Positions 43,761 through 56,127 of a stretch of 64,000 nucleotides of DNA are shown here, piece after piece. Numbering within the stretch: the stretch's first letter is position 1; each line of letters opens with the position of its first letter. The notes under the pieces are model-generated. The model searched no databases, was not told where the DNA came from, and saw only the letters and a program-made list of their open reading frames with translations. The position numbers and the translations under genes were made by a program. Origin of the DNA: Deuterostichococcus epilithicus (lineage: Eukaryota; Chlorophyta; Trebouxiophyceae; Prasiolales; Stichococcaceae); NCBI GenBank assembly GCA_033439295.1, contig JAVTLE010000013.1:2170001-2234000 (forward strand). The letters are read 5' to 3'.

Positions 43761-44141
43761 CACAGCGACTCGTGGTGTCAGCACCCGATTGGGCCCAGCA
43801 GGATGCACGAAACTCGGCTATGGTTTTAGGTAGTTTCTCTTGCGTCGTCGGTCTGCTGGACTGATATGACTTCCTTGGCAGGCTGGTGGATGTACACAGC
43901 GAATGCAGCGGAGCAAACGATTCATGCTTGCAGTCCGAGGTTAAATGATTGAATGAGCTCCAGCCTTGCAGTATACCCGTAACTTTCAGCGTCACCAGAC
44001 TTAGAAGAGGAAGCCAAAGACATATAGACGTCCCACTGCCAGCATGACAATCATGGCACCAGCCAGGCTTCCTTCCTGGAGTATGCCTTAGGTGCGTGAG
44101 GGCACAGGCAGGGCAGGAGCAATCTCAATATCGGGGTTTCA
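43761..44141. other. Tail-to-tail gap between phosphatase and RF1 genes
   Basis: 381 bp containing both 3' UTRs; no further feature is seen. Confidence 0.55.
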
Positions 44142-47100
44142 TCACACAAACTTCGAGGCGGCCAGGCGCTTCAGCTGCTCGTTGGTGGCCTGCGTTTGCA
44201 ATGCGTCAACAAACACATCCAGCGACTCGCCCGCCAGCACACGCTCGATGCCATGCTCGGTGTGGCCCACCCTGTGGTCTGTGACGCGGCCCTGCGGGGA
44301 CACCAAACAGCGTGAGGGACATGCAACATCATGACCGAGCCTCGCCTGAGTGCAGCGCGCCCTGTCCGGGCGCTTGGTGTCGTGACACTCACTTTGAGCA
44401 GCACTACCTGGCGTCGCAGCCTCTGCTAGGCTGCCAGAAACCCTGACAACTCGAAGCGCTGACCTGGGGGAAGTTGTAGGTGCGGATGCGCTCGGAGCGG
44501 TCGCCCGAGCCCGCCAGCTGCACCTTGCTGGCCGACAGCGCCGCCGCCTGCGCCTCCTGCTGCGCCCGGAACAGCAGCGCCCGCAGCACCTTCATTGCCT
44601 TGGCCTTGTTTTTGTGCTGGCTGCGCTCGTCCTGGATGGCCACCACGGTGCCTGCGGCAAAGCATTCGACGCTGGTGTGTTTTGAACGTCAGGCCTCCAT
44701 GCAGGACCCAACAAGGTCCTGGTGATGAGGCCGAGCAGTGCAGCGCCTCCCGTCAGGCTTGTGTGTCGTAGCCTGCAGAGCTGGGCACGGCACATGCCTG
44801 TAGGAATGTGCGTGATGCGCACGGCGCTGTCGGTGCAGTTGACATGCTGCCCGCCGGCGCCGCTCGCCCTGAACGTGTCTATGCGGATGTCCTCATCCCG
44901 CAGCTCCACGTCCACCTGCCAGCAGCACCCACGCATCCTGCTTATCACAGGGCTGTCCCACAGCTAGCAGATTGAAAAGCAGAGTGACACGCCCAGGTGC
45001 GCCCACACGAGCCGGTGCAACGCAGGCCCAGCCCCCAGGCAATGCCACCAGCTCCTTCGGCATGGCTGCTGCAGTGCAGCTGCTGTGCAGCTCCCAGAAC
45101 TGCCCACGCATCCGCTGGAGAGTCCTGCCGCGGCATGCAGTCACTCCTCTGTAAACATGACACATAACCTTGTCATGCGCCTTACCCGAGGACGGCCACC
45201 GATGCGGCGCAGGTGGGCACCCGACGCAGCCACGCTCACGCAAGTCAGCTCCCAGATTGCAAATCTCTGCTGGCATACAGAGCAGTGCGTGCGGCTCGAG
45301 GGACTGGTGGGCCCCGGCGAGGATAACTGCAGAGGTGGCACCGCGCCGTCAATCCATCTGCGCTTGCTGACAGAAGTTGCTTCCAAAGTGGTATGCATTC
45401 TGCTCGGCGCGCCTGGTCTGCCTCAGCGAGGACGACCACCGATGCGGCGCTGGTGTGCACACGGCCGCTGGTCTCCGTCGCCGGCACCCGCTGCACGCGG
45501 TGCGTGCCTGACTCCCACTTCAGAGTGCCGTACACGTTTGCGCCTGTGTCACAAGGGGACGAGGGTCGCCAGGCGGTAAACTGCCGGCTGGCAGGGTGTG
45601 CCAAAGATCCAGCACTGGACGCTGTGTGGGCTGCTGTAAACCGCGGATGAATCTGTGGCCCCTCTGACATGTCACACGAGACTATAACATCATGGCGGGG
45701 CGGCGTGCACGCAGCTGCGGTGGTGTGGTGCTAGCTCAAGGCCGCAAATGACACCGTGCCTGATATGGCGGCGCTGCCGTGCTTGCAGCCTCCGACTGCA
45801 TAAAATCATTTGTGGGGTCCGCGGGAATGCTACGAACACTTCAGGTTGCAACGTGCCTGAGATGGCGGCGCTGCCATGCTTGCAGCCGCCGGCCTCCGTG
45901 AACGTCAGGTGCATGACCTCGAAGCGCCAGCCCTGCAGCGCCGCAAAGCGCTGATACATGCCCCACAAGTCCAGCGCAAACAGTGATGCCTCCTCTCCGC
46001 CGGTGCCGGGGCGCACCTGCATGTATGGAACCAAGATATGAAGGGGCCCCTCGCAGCACGAGAGTTTTTTGGCTGAAATATACCGGCTACAGGCACAAGC
46101 AGTTTCGGCACACCGATTGGCAGCAGCATGCTGAACGGCCGGTTGGCAGCAGAGTGCTGAGCGCCCAGGCATTGTGACGCCATGCCGCTCACCTCCACGA
46201 TGGCGTTGCGGCTGTCCAGCTGCTGCGTGTCCTCCTTCGCCAGCAGGTGCCCGATGACCTCCTGCTGCAGCTGGCCCACCTGCGGTTGCGACAGCAGCAC
46301 TGGAGGCGTGGTTGCGGAAGCGAGCTGCGAGACGTTGTGGCCGGAGGCCGCCTGCCGCGATTCGCCCGAGCTGGTTCGCTGCTTCTTGAAGACTCGAGTG
46401 CGGGCAAGACGGATTGCGCGGCTGCGGCAGAGGGCGCCCAACATGACACAGTGCACGGCGGTAGCGAGACGGTGGCCCCTGGAATGCAATTCAGTGTCCA
46501 CACCTGTTCCAGCGCCCGATGCCTGTCGTCCTGGACCAGCTGCCGCATCTCCGCGTCCTCTCCGGCCTCGCGCAGCAGCTGATCCAGGTCCGCCATCTGT
46601 GGGAGAGCCACGGGGCGATGGTCAAATCCTCTGCAGGCGTCCCCCATATAGTCACAACAGCTGAACATTCGTGTGTGATGGCTCGTTTGCGGCCCTGGTC
46701 GTCGTAAACTGCTTTTCAAGCTCCTGCTTACGGTTCCAGGCGTCCATGCCTTTTGTGGAGCAATGCCGCACCTCCTGCTGGCTGTCGGCCAGGAGCGTCG
46801 CGCTGTTGACGACCGGCGAAAGCGCGCCATACTCCTTGTGCATGGCCTGCAGCGCCTGTGCCGAAAGGCTCCCCGCCTGGTCTGCAGGTCAAGGAATCTG
46901 GGTTGCGCTCGGAAGCCGTTGTGCAGGCCTGAAGACGAGCATACAGCTCCAGGCATGCGAGCAATGTTGGCCCTGTGCGACCCTGCTGTGACGTCGCATG
47001 ATCAGTCACCTGCGAGCTGGCTGCTGAGGTCAGCGTAGCGGTCCCTCAGGCGCTGCAGCTCTGTTTGCACACCTTGCGAGTCCAGGACCGATCTGACGAC

Positions 47101-47403
47101 TGCGCACGGCATCCAATGCAGTTCAGTGCAACGCGGTGCAAGGCGACACACGGCTGCTGTCATGCGCAACCGGTGCCAGCAGTGCCTTGCAGGGCACGTG
47201 ACTTGAAGAGAGGTTCTATCACCTTCGGAGGTTTCGGCCTGCGCTGCGAAGCCTCTGGTCGCAGCTGAATGATGCCGGGCAGGGTGCGGGCAGCCGTCGC
47301 CGGCACACGCAGCAGCCGCTGCATCTGGGACGCTGAGCAGTCCCAGGACCCGTTGCCATGCGGCTGAGCTGCAGCATCCACCTCGTAGGTGTGCAAGCAC
47401 CAT
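44142..47403 (-). CDS. Organellar peptide chain release factor 1 (RF1/PrfA type), probably mitochondrial
   Basis: Reads UAA/UAG stop codons and triggers peptide release. The start at 47403 gives an Arg/Ala/Ser presequence ([20 protein letters not shown], later [13 protein letters not shown]) of mitochondrial style. The order then follows RF1: [135 protein letters not shown], the stop-codon-recognition PAT of RF1, [40 protein letters not shown] with the catalytic [41 protein letters not shown], and [10 protein letters not shown], stop at 44142. Two introns use GC donors (CAG|GCACG and CAG|GCGCG), and both contain copies of their upstream exon end. Plastid rather than mitochondrial location remains possible. 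Confidence 0.92.
45187..45460 (-). repeat. RF1 exon-end duplication B (decayed copy)
   Basis: 34 nt of the exon encoding [14 protein letters not shown] (45460-45427) recur at 45220-45187 with 31/34 identity. Changes are nonsynonymous (His to Pro, Ser to Cys, Val to Ala) and the copy ends in a strong donor-like GG|GTAAGG, in frame TAA. Confidence 0.85.
45755..45891 (-). repeat. RF1 exon-end duplication A (synonymous-only copy)
   Basis: The exon end encoding [11 protein letters not shown] (minus strand, 45891-45852) recurs downstream at 45794-45755 with 37/40 identity. All three changes inside the open frame are synonymous (GGC/GGA, CAT/CAC, ATC/ATA). The copy is preceded by an acceptor-like ttttatgcag and keeps the CAG|GCACG donor. 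Confidence 0.9.
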
Positions 47404-48479
47404 TGTGCAATGCAGGGGGCCACGCTCGGAACAATTTGCTTTAGGCTTGCTGCCGCCGCACCAATCCCTTATCCAAATGCTGGACTGGGCGCGGCCTCGC
47501 GTGCTGGATGAGGCGGAAAGAACCTCAAACACCTTTCGAGCAGCAACGCAGTGTGGTTAACCGTAGTATGCCGAGCTTCTCAATTCAGCCGGGTCGAGCA
47601 AAACAACATGCCCGCCCTGGGCTGTTGATCTTGGAATTTGTTCCGAGCTGCCTGGCCTGTCTAACATAACAGCATTCCGTGTTGTTTTTCGCCTCACAAA
47701 TGCTGATAGGCAAGTGCGAGAGTTACTCGCAACGTTCGCAGGCGCGCTGCCAGTGTCAGGAGGACAGACGCATTCAGTCTTAATTGATAGTTTGACATTC
47801 GAATTGCAGTTTGGCACTTCGTTCGGATGTGCGTCTGCTGTACTGAAGGCTGAAACTGTCGAAGTATCATCGAAGCTACAGTAGACAGCACCCAGCGTAC
47901 CTTGCTTGGAAAGGAAACGGGGTAGCTTTGCGCCCTTGAGCGGCACCTGAGGGCGGCAGGGCTCTGCCCACGATTGTGCCATGCATCCCGACTTTCGGCA
48001 CAGAAGATCGAGCAGCCGAAATTCATTGTTTCAAGACCCTGAAAGCGGCGACTTCTGGTCCAGCGGGCCCATCACGCCAAAGTGCGTCATGACTGACTGC
48101 CGCCAGGGCTGCTGCAAAGCTGCCATCAAGCATGTTTCAAGCTGATGCGAGGAATGCTATATCCTGCACAGGCGCGATGAGGCCCCCAACTCCAGGGCTG
48201 CCTTGCAAGCGCGATGTAAGCTGGGCGTTGGCATCTCAGTGGCGCTGTATCTCATTGCGACCCCAATACTGCGGGAAGCGAGCGTCGTGCCGCCATGGCT
48301 ATCGCAAGTCACCCTCCTAGTATGTTTTTCTGTGATACTCATTCGTTGTGTCTGGATATGTGTTCCCTTATACCACCAAAATGATTCGGCTGTCACCATC
48401 TTGCTTGTCCTGCAGCATGCGTCAGTGCCATGCAGTCTCCCAAGATGTCACAGGTCACACACTTGCTGAGCAGGCCGGC
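47404..48479. promoter_or_regulatory. Divergent intergenic region between RF1 and PAP2_C genes
   Basis: Roughly 1.1 kb that should hold both promoters and possibly an undetected upstream exon of the PAP2_C gene. Open frames within it have no recognised domain. Confidence 0.45.
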
Positions 48480-50371
48480 ATGGCGGCGCTGGCGGTGCGG
48501 TTGTTGACCTTCCGGCGCTGGAACGATGAGATGCCATACGCAAAGCCGTTCTTCGTTGCCTTTGCGATCCTGATCGGAGAGCTGTACATTGAGAACTGTT
48601 TCATCTGGTGAGATCCATCTGGATACTTCTAGACAGGAGGAACGCTGTGCCACCCTGCCATTTCGCAGGGCAGTCTCATGGTGTGGACCCCTGCGTATGA
48701 GCATGCTGTGATGGTGCGGCATCCAACCGCAACCTTCATCTCTATTTTGATGGTGTTTCATGTTGATGGACCAGGGTCGTCGCGGCATCAGACCAGCGCA
48801 AATACGCAGCACAGGAGCCGCTTCAGGACAACGTTCTGGTTGCCTGGCATGGTGCGCCGGCATGCCTGAGTGCACCTTGACGTGTGCTCTACAATCTTAG
48901 TGACAGCAAAAGGCAGGCCACCCTTGGCTGTGTGCTGCACACTACGAGAGACTATCTGGAGAGACTGTTCACGGCCCCACAGCCACCCTGTTGTGCTCTT
49001 GCTGCCGGTCAGCCATCACGGCGCGGCTGCCGGCGGCTGGCGCGCTGTTCCGGCGCCCGTGGGCCGAGATCCTGCAGCTCCTGGTGGCGCTCATCCTGCT
49101 GGGCGTATCGGTGCTGTTCGACCAGGTGCCGTCATTGCTGACCCCAGACTTTTCAGAGCTCCCGAGACTTGGGAGTGAAGGGAGCCTGGGGCTCCTGGGA
49201 GGGATCAGGCTAAGGCATGCGGCACGGGTTGCGTCGCTCGAAACCTACGGCAGACGGAGCCTGCTGTGCGATTCTGCACAGGTGCCGTTCTCGGGTTTTG
49301 GCATGATGACGCGGGCCATCCACACCATCTGGATTACCAGGTGCTGCCCTTCCGCATCTGACAGATGCCGGACAGGACCTGCCAATGCGACCTGCCACTG
49401 CAACCCGTACACTCACGTTTACTTATGTATAGCCGTATTCTCCTCGCTCTGTCCATGTGCGCATAGGATGCTACACGCCGACAGCCTCGTCCTGGCTGCT
49501 TTTCACGACGCAGGGTGATCCGGACGGTGGCATTCATGCTCACGGTGCTGCCGAGCCAGCGGCCGGGGTGCTACCAGCGGCGCTTCCCGCCGGTGCCTGC
49601 CAGCTGGTGGCGCTTCCTCGTCATCGGCTTCACCAAGCTGCGGGCCATGGGCGGCTGGTGAGACACCTGTCTTTGTCACCTTGACGGGCAACCTGTAAAC
49701 GCTGTGCACCGCTTGATCATGCATCTGATGGCTGGAATCTATACACAAGGAACTCCTCGAAGGCCTGATGGTCAAAGGGTGTGTGGGCTCAAACTGCAGT
49801 AACGATCTGATTATCAGCGGCCATGCCATCATCTACGTGGTGGCGCCGCTCGCGTTCCAAACATACTATCCCGGCAAAACGGCGTGGCTGCTCTGGCTCG
49901 GCGTCGCGCACAGCTGCTTCAGGGTGCGCCTGCATGGCTGCTAACATACCTCTCGGAAGAGCTCCCCCGTGCAGCGTGAGCATGTCGCAGCACCCGATGC
50001 ACGGCCTGTCTGCTCCCAAGGCGCCTCAACCCAATCTTTGCATGCCGCAGTCACCCATCATGCTGCAGCACCCCGTCACCATCCCTTTGCAAGAGGCATC
50101 TGCATTTAGGCCTCCGTAGGCATCTCAACGACAGGCTTCCTTTTGTATGTCGCAGGCGCCGATCACGATGCAGCACTATTCTGTGGACATGTGGCTGGCT
50201 GTGGTAGTTACGGGCCTGGTGTGGCACTGGTGCGCCTGGGCGCACGATGGGCGCGCCTGGCGGCCACGGCATGCGACAGAGCCGCCGGACCCGCGGCAGT
50301 GGGTGCTGACGGGCCTCATCCTGGGCGTGCTGGCACTGCTGGCCTACATAGTGATTGCCGGGGGCGCCTGA
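48480..50371 (+). CDS. Sphingomyelin-synthase-like/PAP2_C membrane phosphotransferase
   Basis: Members move phospho-head groups between lipids (sphingomyelin or inositol-phosphorylceramide synthases) or hydrolyse lipid phosphates. Exon 1 from 48480 (MAALAVRLLTFRRWNDEMPY) contains FVAFAILIGELYIENCFIW. An exon near 49010-49170 has ILQLLVALILLGVSVLFDQV. Then come FGMMTRAIHTIWITR (ends near 49340) and VIRTVAFMLTVLPSQRPGCY to FLVIGFTKLRAMGG (49520-49660). The catalytic exons are CNDLIISGHAIIYVVAPLAF (from 49801) and APITMQHYSVDMWLAVVVTG (from 50157), ending LLAYIVIAGGA. SGH and HYSVD match the two His and one Asp of the PAP2_C triad. The join between the first two exons does not resolve cleanly and the true start may be further upstream. 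Substrate is unknown. Confidence 0.82.
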
Positions 50372-50445
50372 TTACTATGTACTATGTACACAATGCAGCG
50401 CAGGAGTTTTGACGTATGACTCTTTGAGTTTCCAGATGCTGCCGC

Positions 50446-50450
50446 TGTAA
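50446..50450 (+). terminator. Candidate TGTAA polyadenylation signal
   Basis: TGTAA, the usual green-algal poly(A) signal, lies about 75 nt past the stop of the PAP2_C gene, within the 103-bp gap before the WDR91 stop. Confidence 0.5.
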
Positions 50451-50474
50451 ACCTCGACACATTTCTTCCCCGCA

Positions 50475-53400
50475 CTACACTTTCAAAAGAACGGCTTCAC
50501 TGTCCCGAGCACACACGAGCAGGCCGCCGTTCCTGTTCCAATCCAGCCCGGGGCTCGCTTCCGCTGACGCCGGGTTGCGATGCAATAGCGGTGCTGCCAG
50601 CCTCGCCGAGAGCGCCCCACCGTCGCAGATGTCCACGATGCGCACGTCCCCGCCGCAATCCACTGCCAGGCGCCTCCCGTCTGGCGAGGCTGCCATGCCG
50701 CACGACGCCGGAGCCGCATCGGCCACCGCAGGGACGGCCAGGGTGCCAAGCGGCAGCGGTTCTGAGAGGCTGCGCAGGTCCCACACCTGCAGCTGGCCGC
50801 TGCCTGGTGCCAGCACGGCGATGGTGCGGCCACCTTCCAGCCACTGCAGGCTGCCATAGAGACCGGCGCGGCGGACGCCCACCTGCGACTTGCAGGCAGC
50901 ATGCTGTGTCTTTGATAGGTCCCTGATGCAGCGAGTAACTCATGCTCGCGCAGCCGCTTGAGGCTCTGTCCGCTGCACGCACAAACTACTCCGACTGATC
51001 TATCGGCTGAAAATAATGCTCGATTCCAGCGCTGGACTGCGTACGCTGCTGCATCAGGCAGCAGGTCCTAGGCGCCCCACCTGCCAGGAGGCCACTGGCT
51101 GCCGGCTGTGCGGGTCGAAGAGCTGTGCGGTGCCGTCGGCTACCAAAGCCGCGAGCGCCGAACCATCGCCCGAAAAACCCAGCGCCGTCACCGGTGCCGC
51201 CGCCGGCAGGTTGGCGATGCGCTTGAAGGCGCGCATGTTCCACAGCGACAGCAACCCGGACCCCTCCTGGCCTGCAGAGGCAATCTTGCAAAGACTTTGA
51301 GGTGCCTGTTGTCGTGTCACAGATAGCTTCTTCTTACAGTCTGGGGTCCAGGCGGCAAGGGAGTCAGGAGGCGGCCTGGTAGGTCACACGCCAGCCAAAC
51401 ACTGCCGCTGGATGTGCCGCCTCGAAGCCTTTCCTTGAAGCACAGCAACATCAGCTTGCTGTGCACTGCCAAAGCCACCTGGCACTGCTGTCGAGGTGGC
51501 ATCGCAGCCTTAAAACCTTGTTGCTGAGCACAGCGACAAGGGGTCTCACCTGGTATGGCTGTGGAGCTGGCGAAGGCGGGGTCCGTTGGCGAGGTGGCCA
51601 TCGCCAGCACCTCCGATGCCGGGCCGTGGGACACAGCACTGCCGCCGTCAGACGCGGCCAGATCTGACGCCACCATGTGCTTGGTGTCCAGGTGCCTGTG
51701 TGCCAGTGCAGCCGCAGCTCCTCATTGCTCTTGCTTAGGCCCTTTTCCAGGCAAGTCTGTGGCCAGAGTCGAGTTTGCAGCCTGCAAACCATCGAGGGGC
51801 GGTGCATTGGTGGTCTGAACGATGTGAGGGGAACGGACGGACATGCTCCAGCGCATTTCTGCAGCAGCCTCCTGCTCACCAGCACTTGATGCCTTTGCCA
51901 TTCTTCATGCCCATGAGCATGAGCTTCCCTGCGCTTGTGGAGCAGTCGGGGCCTCGGTGACTCGGTGGGGAAGCCACGAACGCAGCGCTGGGGACAGCAG
52001 CATTGGGCAGCATTCGATGGACAGCACGGCTCGAGTTTCGGATTCTTTGCGCCACTCCAGCAACGATGGTCTGAACATATCCTGAACATATCAGCAGCCC
52101 GCCACCGCACCCGCACGCAGGTCCCAGGCGAGGGCGGAGACGGGCGCGGGGCACTGCAGCAGTGCCGCGCGGCTGCCGTCCGGCTGCGGCAGTGCGTCCG
52201 GGGCCCAGACGCGCACGACGCCGTCCGCCGCGGCGGTCGCTACGTTGCCGCCGGCCGGCGAGAAGCCGCAGCAGGTCACCGCGGCGTCATGGCCCTGCAA
52301 TGTGTTTTCCAGAGGTGTGGGGCAACGATTGCGCAGGGGCGGCCAGCATGGGGCGCGACGCTCGGGGCAGCAGGTCGCTGGAGGGTCACGCACACAGCGC
52401 GGAGCGGGCTGTCACGATGTGATACGGGGTTCACAGTGCACATGTGACGATGCAGCGAAGCAGGCACCGTGCAGCGGAGCGCCTGCCTCCCTTCGGTCGG
52501 AGGAGAGACACATCGATAATGAAAGGCCCCGCCACCACACAGCCATTGGTCGCGCTGCTGTTGCCAAGTCCAGGTGCATGCCGAGTGTGATGTGTCTACT
52601 GTTTTGGTCGCCCTGCAACAAGGAGGTTGTGCTGCCCTTCACCTGCAGAACCTCCACGATTGCCGAGGCGCCATCGCTGCGGCTGCCTGCGCCGGAGTCC
52701 GGATCTCTGCTGGAGCCGGTCGCTGAAGTGGTGATCCTGCTCCGCGAGCCACGCTCCGGCGGCTCAAGGCCCGAGGCACGACTTGTGGCGCCGCTGCGGC
52801 CCATCGCTGCTGTAGCCGATGGCGCAGGTGCACCCGGGGCTGCAGGCGGCCGCATGCCGAGGCCCCCGCGCTGCTGCTGTCCGCCTGCTGTCCCCCGTGC
52901 CGCTGCCTGGGCCGGAGCCGCCTTGCCCGTCGGCGTGAGCATGTCCGCTGCGGCGCCGCTTGCTTTTGGCTGCGGCGCCAGATCTGCCTGTCCCGCCGCA
53001 GAGCGTCCGAGGCCCGCGGTGCCGCCAGCACCCGGGCTGCCGCCGCCACCTGCGCCGCCCTCCCGTCCGCCGGCTGCGGCGCCACCCTGTGGGAATTCCG
53101 CGCCTGCCACCCGGCCGGCCGCCGGCGCAACGCCGTCCACGTCCGGCGCCGCCCCGCTCGCCGCCCGCAGCCGCTGCTGTAGGGCCTTCACGGTGGCCTC
53201 GGCGTCCGTTAGGCGTCGCCGCAGGTCCCGCCGCGCCGATTGGTCTGCCTCCCAGTTCAGCAGACTCGGCAGCGGCATGTGCGCCAGCGCCTCCCCTAGG
53301 AAGTTGCGCAGGCTCGCCGCCGTCAGCGCCGCCCACTGCTTGGTGAAGTACACCTGCGCCCGTATGCAGGTTGGGTCCGATTCACGACTGCTTGGAGCAT

Positions 53401-54582
53401 TGAGCCGGTGTTGGAAGGGAGGCGGCAGCATCGTAACTCACTATGGCAATAGTCTATCGTCGCTGGTCACGACTAAACACGGCAGCAGGAGACAAGGTTG
53501 AAAGGATTAATCGAAACGGTCAAGAACGGCACGTGAGTGCGGTGAGTCAAGGCAGGCTCGGAGGTCGAACCGACAGGCACAAGTCTGGAGGCGCGCACCT
53601 GGAACTCAGCCTGTGCGGCCTCCTGGCTCATGAACGGCAGCGCAAACCACTTGGCCCACGCGTCGGCGGACGCGCTCCGCAGCAGCCGCTCTCCGTATGC
53701 GGAAAAGAAGCTGCTCAGCCGCTCGAAGGCGCCGGCCTTGACCGCTGTGACCAGATACAGCTGTAACACCGCGGTCTGCACATGACAGTGGCTATGTCTC
53801 AGCGAAGTGACAGACAGTCAACCCATATAATTTCGTGGTTGATGTCGTGACGTATCTACGAAGGTCGTGAATGATGCTCATGTTTACATCGCAGGCCAGT
53901 GCTCGGTTCGCGACGCTGATGTTTCCTATCCCTGGTGCAGCACTGCTCTGCCCGTCCCACAAAGTGTCGTGCTGCTGCAGCCGACTGCTCCACTTCATCG
54001 CTTGCATTTGCTTGCAGATGATCGGATGTTTGCTGCCAGCAGTTCAACTCATAAAATCTCAGGGGACAAATGACAGCCGCACCTCCATTCTGTAAGCGAG
54101 CGGCGCGTGGCTCGGCGGCAGGTGGCCGAAGCAGCGCGCCGCCAGAAAGTCCAGCAATTGGACCAGCCGCTGACCCTTGCCACCGGGAACCAGGTCCTTC
54201 AGGATGAGGTCCGCAATGCGTGTTGACTGCGCCATGACAACGACAAGCAATGTCGATTTGAGGCACTAGGAGTGCGGCTTTTGGAGATGCTGTCAACCTG
54301 ATGTCGGATTGATCAGGTCGGACACTCCATGGACAAGTCAACTGGTAGCTTGGCACTGAGCTGCCGGGCACGTGCATTGAGTGTGCCTCCGCCGCTCACG
54401 CCCACAAGCCAGACCATGCAGTGTCGGCTCCAGGTCCTCACCTGGAAGTCGCAGCTGCAATCTGAGGCGCTCTCCGTCGAGAAGCTCTGCCAGGTCGCCG
54501 TGAAACCTCGCCACAGGAGATAATTGCGGACGAGGTTGTCCACGTATGGAATTGACGCCATGCGTTGCTCCTTGGACGCCAT
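50475..54582 (-). CDS. WDR91: WDR91-like endosomal WD40 protein
   Basis: In animals WDR91 is a Rab7 effector that limits PI3P on endosomes. The start is 54582 (MASKEQRMASIPYVDNLVRN; second Met at 54561). The N terminus is LisH-like: NLVRNYLLWRGFTATWQSFS. The conserved alpha-helical region follows: STRIADLILKDLVPGGKGQR (near 54220), LQLYLVTAVKAGAFERLSSF and WAKWFALPFMSQEAAQAEF (53770-53600), VYFTKQWAALTAASLRNFLG (near 53340), then a coiled coil RRLTDAEATVKALQQRLRAA. A long Ala/Gly/Pro-rich linker separates it from WD40 repeats: NTLQGHDAAVTCCGFSPAGG (near 52300), VATAAADGVVRVWAPDALP, KNGKGIKCW, LLSLWNMRAFKRIANLPAAA (51260), VWDLRSLSEPLPLG (50780), and the final LLHRNPASAEASPGLDWNRN, stop at 50475. 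It is tail-to-tail with the PAP2_C gene at a 103-bp gap. Confidence 0.87.
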
Positions 54583-56127
54583 GCGGCCAGTGATCCTGAT
54601 GCGCTACCCTTTCAGGGACGCATCACAAGGTCAATACTGGAGAGAAACGGGTTTCTGCAGTCGAAACGAGGCTTCACCACGTTCAACACCGCTGCTTTTC
54701 AAGCTCTGGCTGATTCCACGCGCTCGAGTCAAGGTGGCAGGAGTACACGCCGAGCTGTGGCACGCACGGACCAGATATTCACCGGAAACCAGGGGAGCTG
54801 CAAGTTGGGGAGTGAATGATGCAGTGAAGTGTGCACTGCCATCTGAACACTGGGACGGGGAGACCCGCATGTGTCAGACGTGTCTGTCAGAATTTGGGGA
54901 CGAGAATCAACCTTTGAAGCCTCAGGCGCAGACGGCGTCAAACTTCCAGCCTGCAACTCTCCTAGTCCAATGCGACCTTACACAGCACACATCTTTCAAA
55001 TTGGCAATACCGGGCGGATCAAGTGCAATGATCTGCGCTGTCAACTCACAACTCGAAACCTCTGTGACCCTCCAGCAGATCGGTGACCTCTGTACTCTAT
55101 ACTTTGTACTCTGTACTTCAAGCGTACTTGTCATCGCAATGTGGACAACGCGCCCACAGCATGACGCGCACTGCCGCCCAACTCAACTTTGTCAACCTCA
55201 TCGGAGTCAATCGGACAATTCAGTGAACTTGTAACTGCATTTGCTTTCTGATAGTTGAATCTTGATACAGCCACACAAGACACTCGGTGTGAAGCCTGCT
55301 GCGGCCGGTCACATAGCACCGCATCCATGCGTCGCAGATCAGCATCGCAGCCGCCCGCAGGCCAACGAAGAATACCTTGTAGGGACAACAATGCGTGGGT
55401 TGCAATTAGAATCTGCACAAGCCGAACCTAGAGCTGGGCCGAGGTATGGCAGCGGCGCAGCACAGGCTCCAGGAAGGCATGTTGATTGCGGCAGCGTGGC
55501 TCATAGGACCTGTTTCCAAGCAGATGGCACAGCCCAATCGTCATGCTGCGGCATGATCGTGGACGGATGACAAAAGAGTCGAATTTCAGTGCTTGCACAA
55601 CACCTTCAAAATGCCTTGGTCCTCTGATCAAACACAGTTGTACACAAACAACTTGTAGGTGTACGAATCTATTCAACCAGGCGACATCCGCACAACTCCT
55701 TGTTCACGACCTGAATGTGTTGAAGCGCGTCCTGCTGAACCGATCAGGCACCGACGCCTGATCCAGGAAGAAGCCGCAGGCAACAGTCGCGCCTGTTTCA
55801 GCGCATGTGCAGCGTCGCGCTCGGCTGCTGCTGCGCAGCACAGGCCTCCCAGCGCTTGACCTGTCGAGGGGCGAGTATGCCATCATCAACACGACGATAG
55901 TGCACCAAGCCAACATAAGTCCTTCTGCCCGAGCCCACGACACAGTCCCAGCCTCTCATGCTGGCGGCAGCAACAGGCACAATTGGGCACATCAGGCACA
56001 CCCTGCACGGAAAGATAGCAATGCATTGGCCCGCTGTCTGCACAGCCGCTTAGGCATCAGCTTTTCATGGCGCTTCACCATTCTACACTTCCAAGCGACT
56101 TGGGTTTCCAAAGTCCTGGCAGCTCAC
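54583..56127. other. Region of about 1.5 kb with no supported gene; possible 3' exons of the Ala-rich gene
   Basis: It contains the WDR91 upstream region. A minus-strand segment near 55790-55705 (GFFLDQASVPDRFSRTRFNT), followed by a GT, looks exon-like and could belong to the gene at 56128-59109, but I cannot connect it. Confidence 0.4.

Noticed and set aside
54524-55234. Long plus-strand ORF upstream of WDR91
   Set aside because: No recognisable domain, and codon composition differs from the GC-rich exons of neighbours.
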